Origin: Burkholderiales bacterium
Lineage (GTDB): Bacteria > Pseudomonadota > Gammaproteobacteria > Burkholderiales > Burkholderiaceae_C
Length of the DNA stretch: 6,207 nucleotides
Assembly (NCBI GenBank): GCA_005786815.1
Contig: SYDB01000197.1
Span: forward strand, 1 to 6,207
Reading direction: 5' to 3'
The notes beneath the pieces are model-generated. The model made no database searches, was not told the origin of the DNA, and saw nothing but the letters and a program-made list of their open reading frames with translations. Shown one piece after another: positions 5,844-6,207 of this stretch. The first letter of the stretch is position 1. Each line of letters opens with the position of its first letter. The translations under genes were made by a program, and so were the position numbers.

Positions 5844-6207
5844 GTGCCCCGTCACACCGCTGAGTTATGGAGCCAACTCCAGCACGCCCCTGGCGTGTTG
5901 GTCTCGGTCGAGAGTGTGCAAGGCTCTGGGCCGCGCGAAGTAGGCGCTTGGATGGCAGTGTTCCCGCAGACCTTGGTCAACACCATTGGTGGCGGACATT
6001 TGGAATTCCAAGCCATTGCAGAAGCTAGGACCTTGATTGGATCTGGTCGACAAGACGGCGCGTTTGTTAACCGATACGCATTGGGCCCAGCATTGGGACA
6101 ATGTTGTGGCGGTGTGGTGCATTTGAAGTTTGAGCAAATCTCAAAGACGGACATGCCGATGTTGAAGGAACGTTTACCCATCCAAGCCAATCCAGTGGCC
6201 TTGTTTG
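5844..6207 (+). CDS. xdhC: Xanthine dehydrogenase accessory protein XdhC, N-terminal 121 residues; 3' end beyond the window
   Basis: XdhC binds molybdenum cofactor, keeps it in the sulfurated form with the help of a cysteine desulfurase, and inserts it into XdhB; it is not part of the mature enzyme. The frame is open to the right edge. Seen, numbering from GTG 5844: a Rossmann-like start GVLVSVESVQGSGPRE (17-32), NTIGGGHLE (46-54) and LGPALGQCCGG (80-90), all hallmarks of XdhC. The start is uncertain. No ATG occurs in frame until 5952, which lies inside the conserved part and is too late. GTG 5844 gives 16 residues before the first core strand, a typical length, but lacks a Shine-Dalgarno; ATT 5838 is a less likely option. 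The frame is the same as xdhB and stays open all the way back to the xdhB TAA. It follows xdhB by 51 bp with this start, consistent with one xdhABC operon. Confidence 0.9.
   Translation, partial: MPRHTAELWSQLQHAPGVLVSVESVQGSGPREVGAWMAVFPQTLVNTIGGGHLEFQAIAEARTLIGSGRQDGAFVNRYALGPALGQCCGGVVHLKFEQISKTDMPMLKERLPIQANPVALF

Noticed and set aside
5758..5943. Plus-strand frame across the xdhB-xdhC junction
   Set aside because: It overlaps the XdhC frame, which carries all the conserved motifs; this one encodes a basic, feature-free peptide.

Overview
This is a purine (xanthine to allantoate) degradation locus, almost certainly from a betaproteobacterium. The moderate GC content and the character of the proteins suggest Comamonadaceae, perhaps something like Limnohabitans or Rhodoferax; that placement is inference from protein style, with no ribosomal marker in the window. 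Six genes are supported. The outer two run off the edges: puuE at the left and xdhC at the right.

Layout: on the minus strand, a GntR/FCD regulator (1375 down to 707) is followed after a short gap by the 5' part of puuE, a metal-independent allantoinase (682 down to the left edge). A 102-bp divergent intergenic region (1376-1477) separates them from plus-strand uraH, 5-hydroxyisourate hydrolase (1478-1831). A good rho-independent terminator (1844-1869) follows uraH. A second intergenic region of 121 bp leads into xdhA (FeS/FAD subunit, 1953-3428), xdhB (molybdenum subunit, 3429-5792) and the start of xdhC (Moco insertion chaperone, about 5844 to the right edge).

How the genes work together: XdhAB oxidises hypoxanthine and xanthine to urate, and XdhC matures it by delivering sulfurated molybdenum cofactor. 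Urate oxidase is not in this window. UraH hydrolyses its product, 5-hydroxyisourate, to OHCU; an OHCU decarboxylase, also not visible here, would give S-allantoin; PuuE opens allantoin to allantoate. The GntR protein is the obvious local regulator. Both intergenic regions contain the hexamer GTATAC in a TGTATAC context, and I saw it nowhere else in the window on reading by eye. It is therefore the best candidate operator.

The gene content is a known pathway in a common arrangement, and I see no sign of an undescribed system, mobile element, CRISPR array, tRNA or rRNA. The points worth a second look are regulatory or translational: the shared GTATAC sites, a degenerate 12-bp tandem repeat before xdhA, an operator-like site abutting the uraH terminator, the pyrimidine-rich leader of xdhA without a Shine-Dalgarno sequence, and the GNRA-loop hairpin at the xdhB stop followed by an in-frame open xdhC with no ATG.
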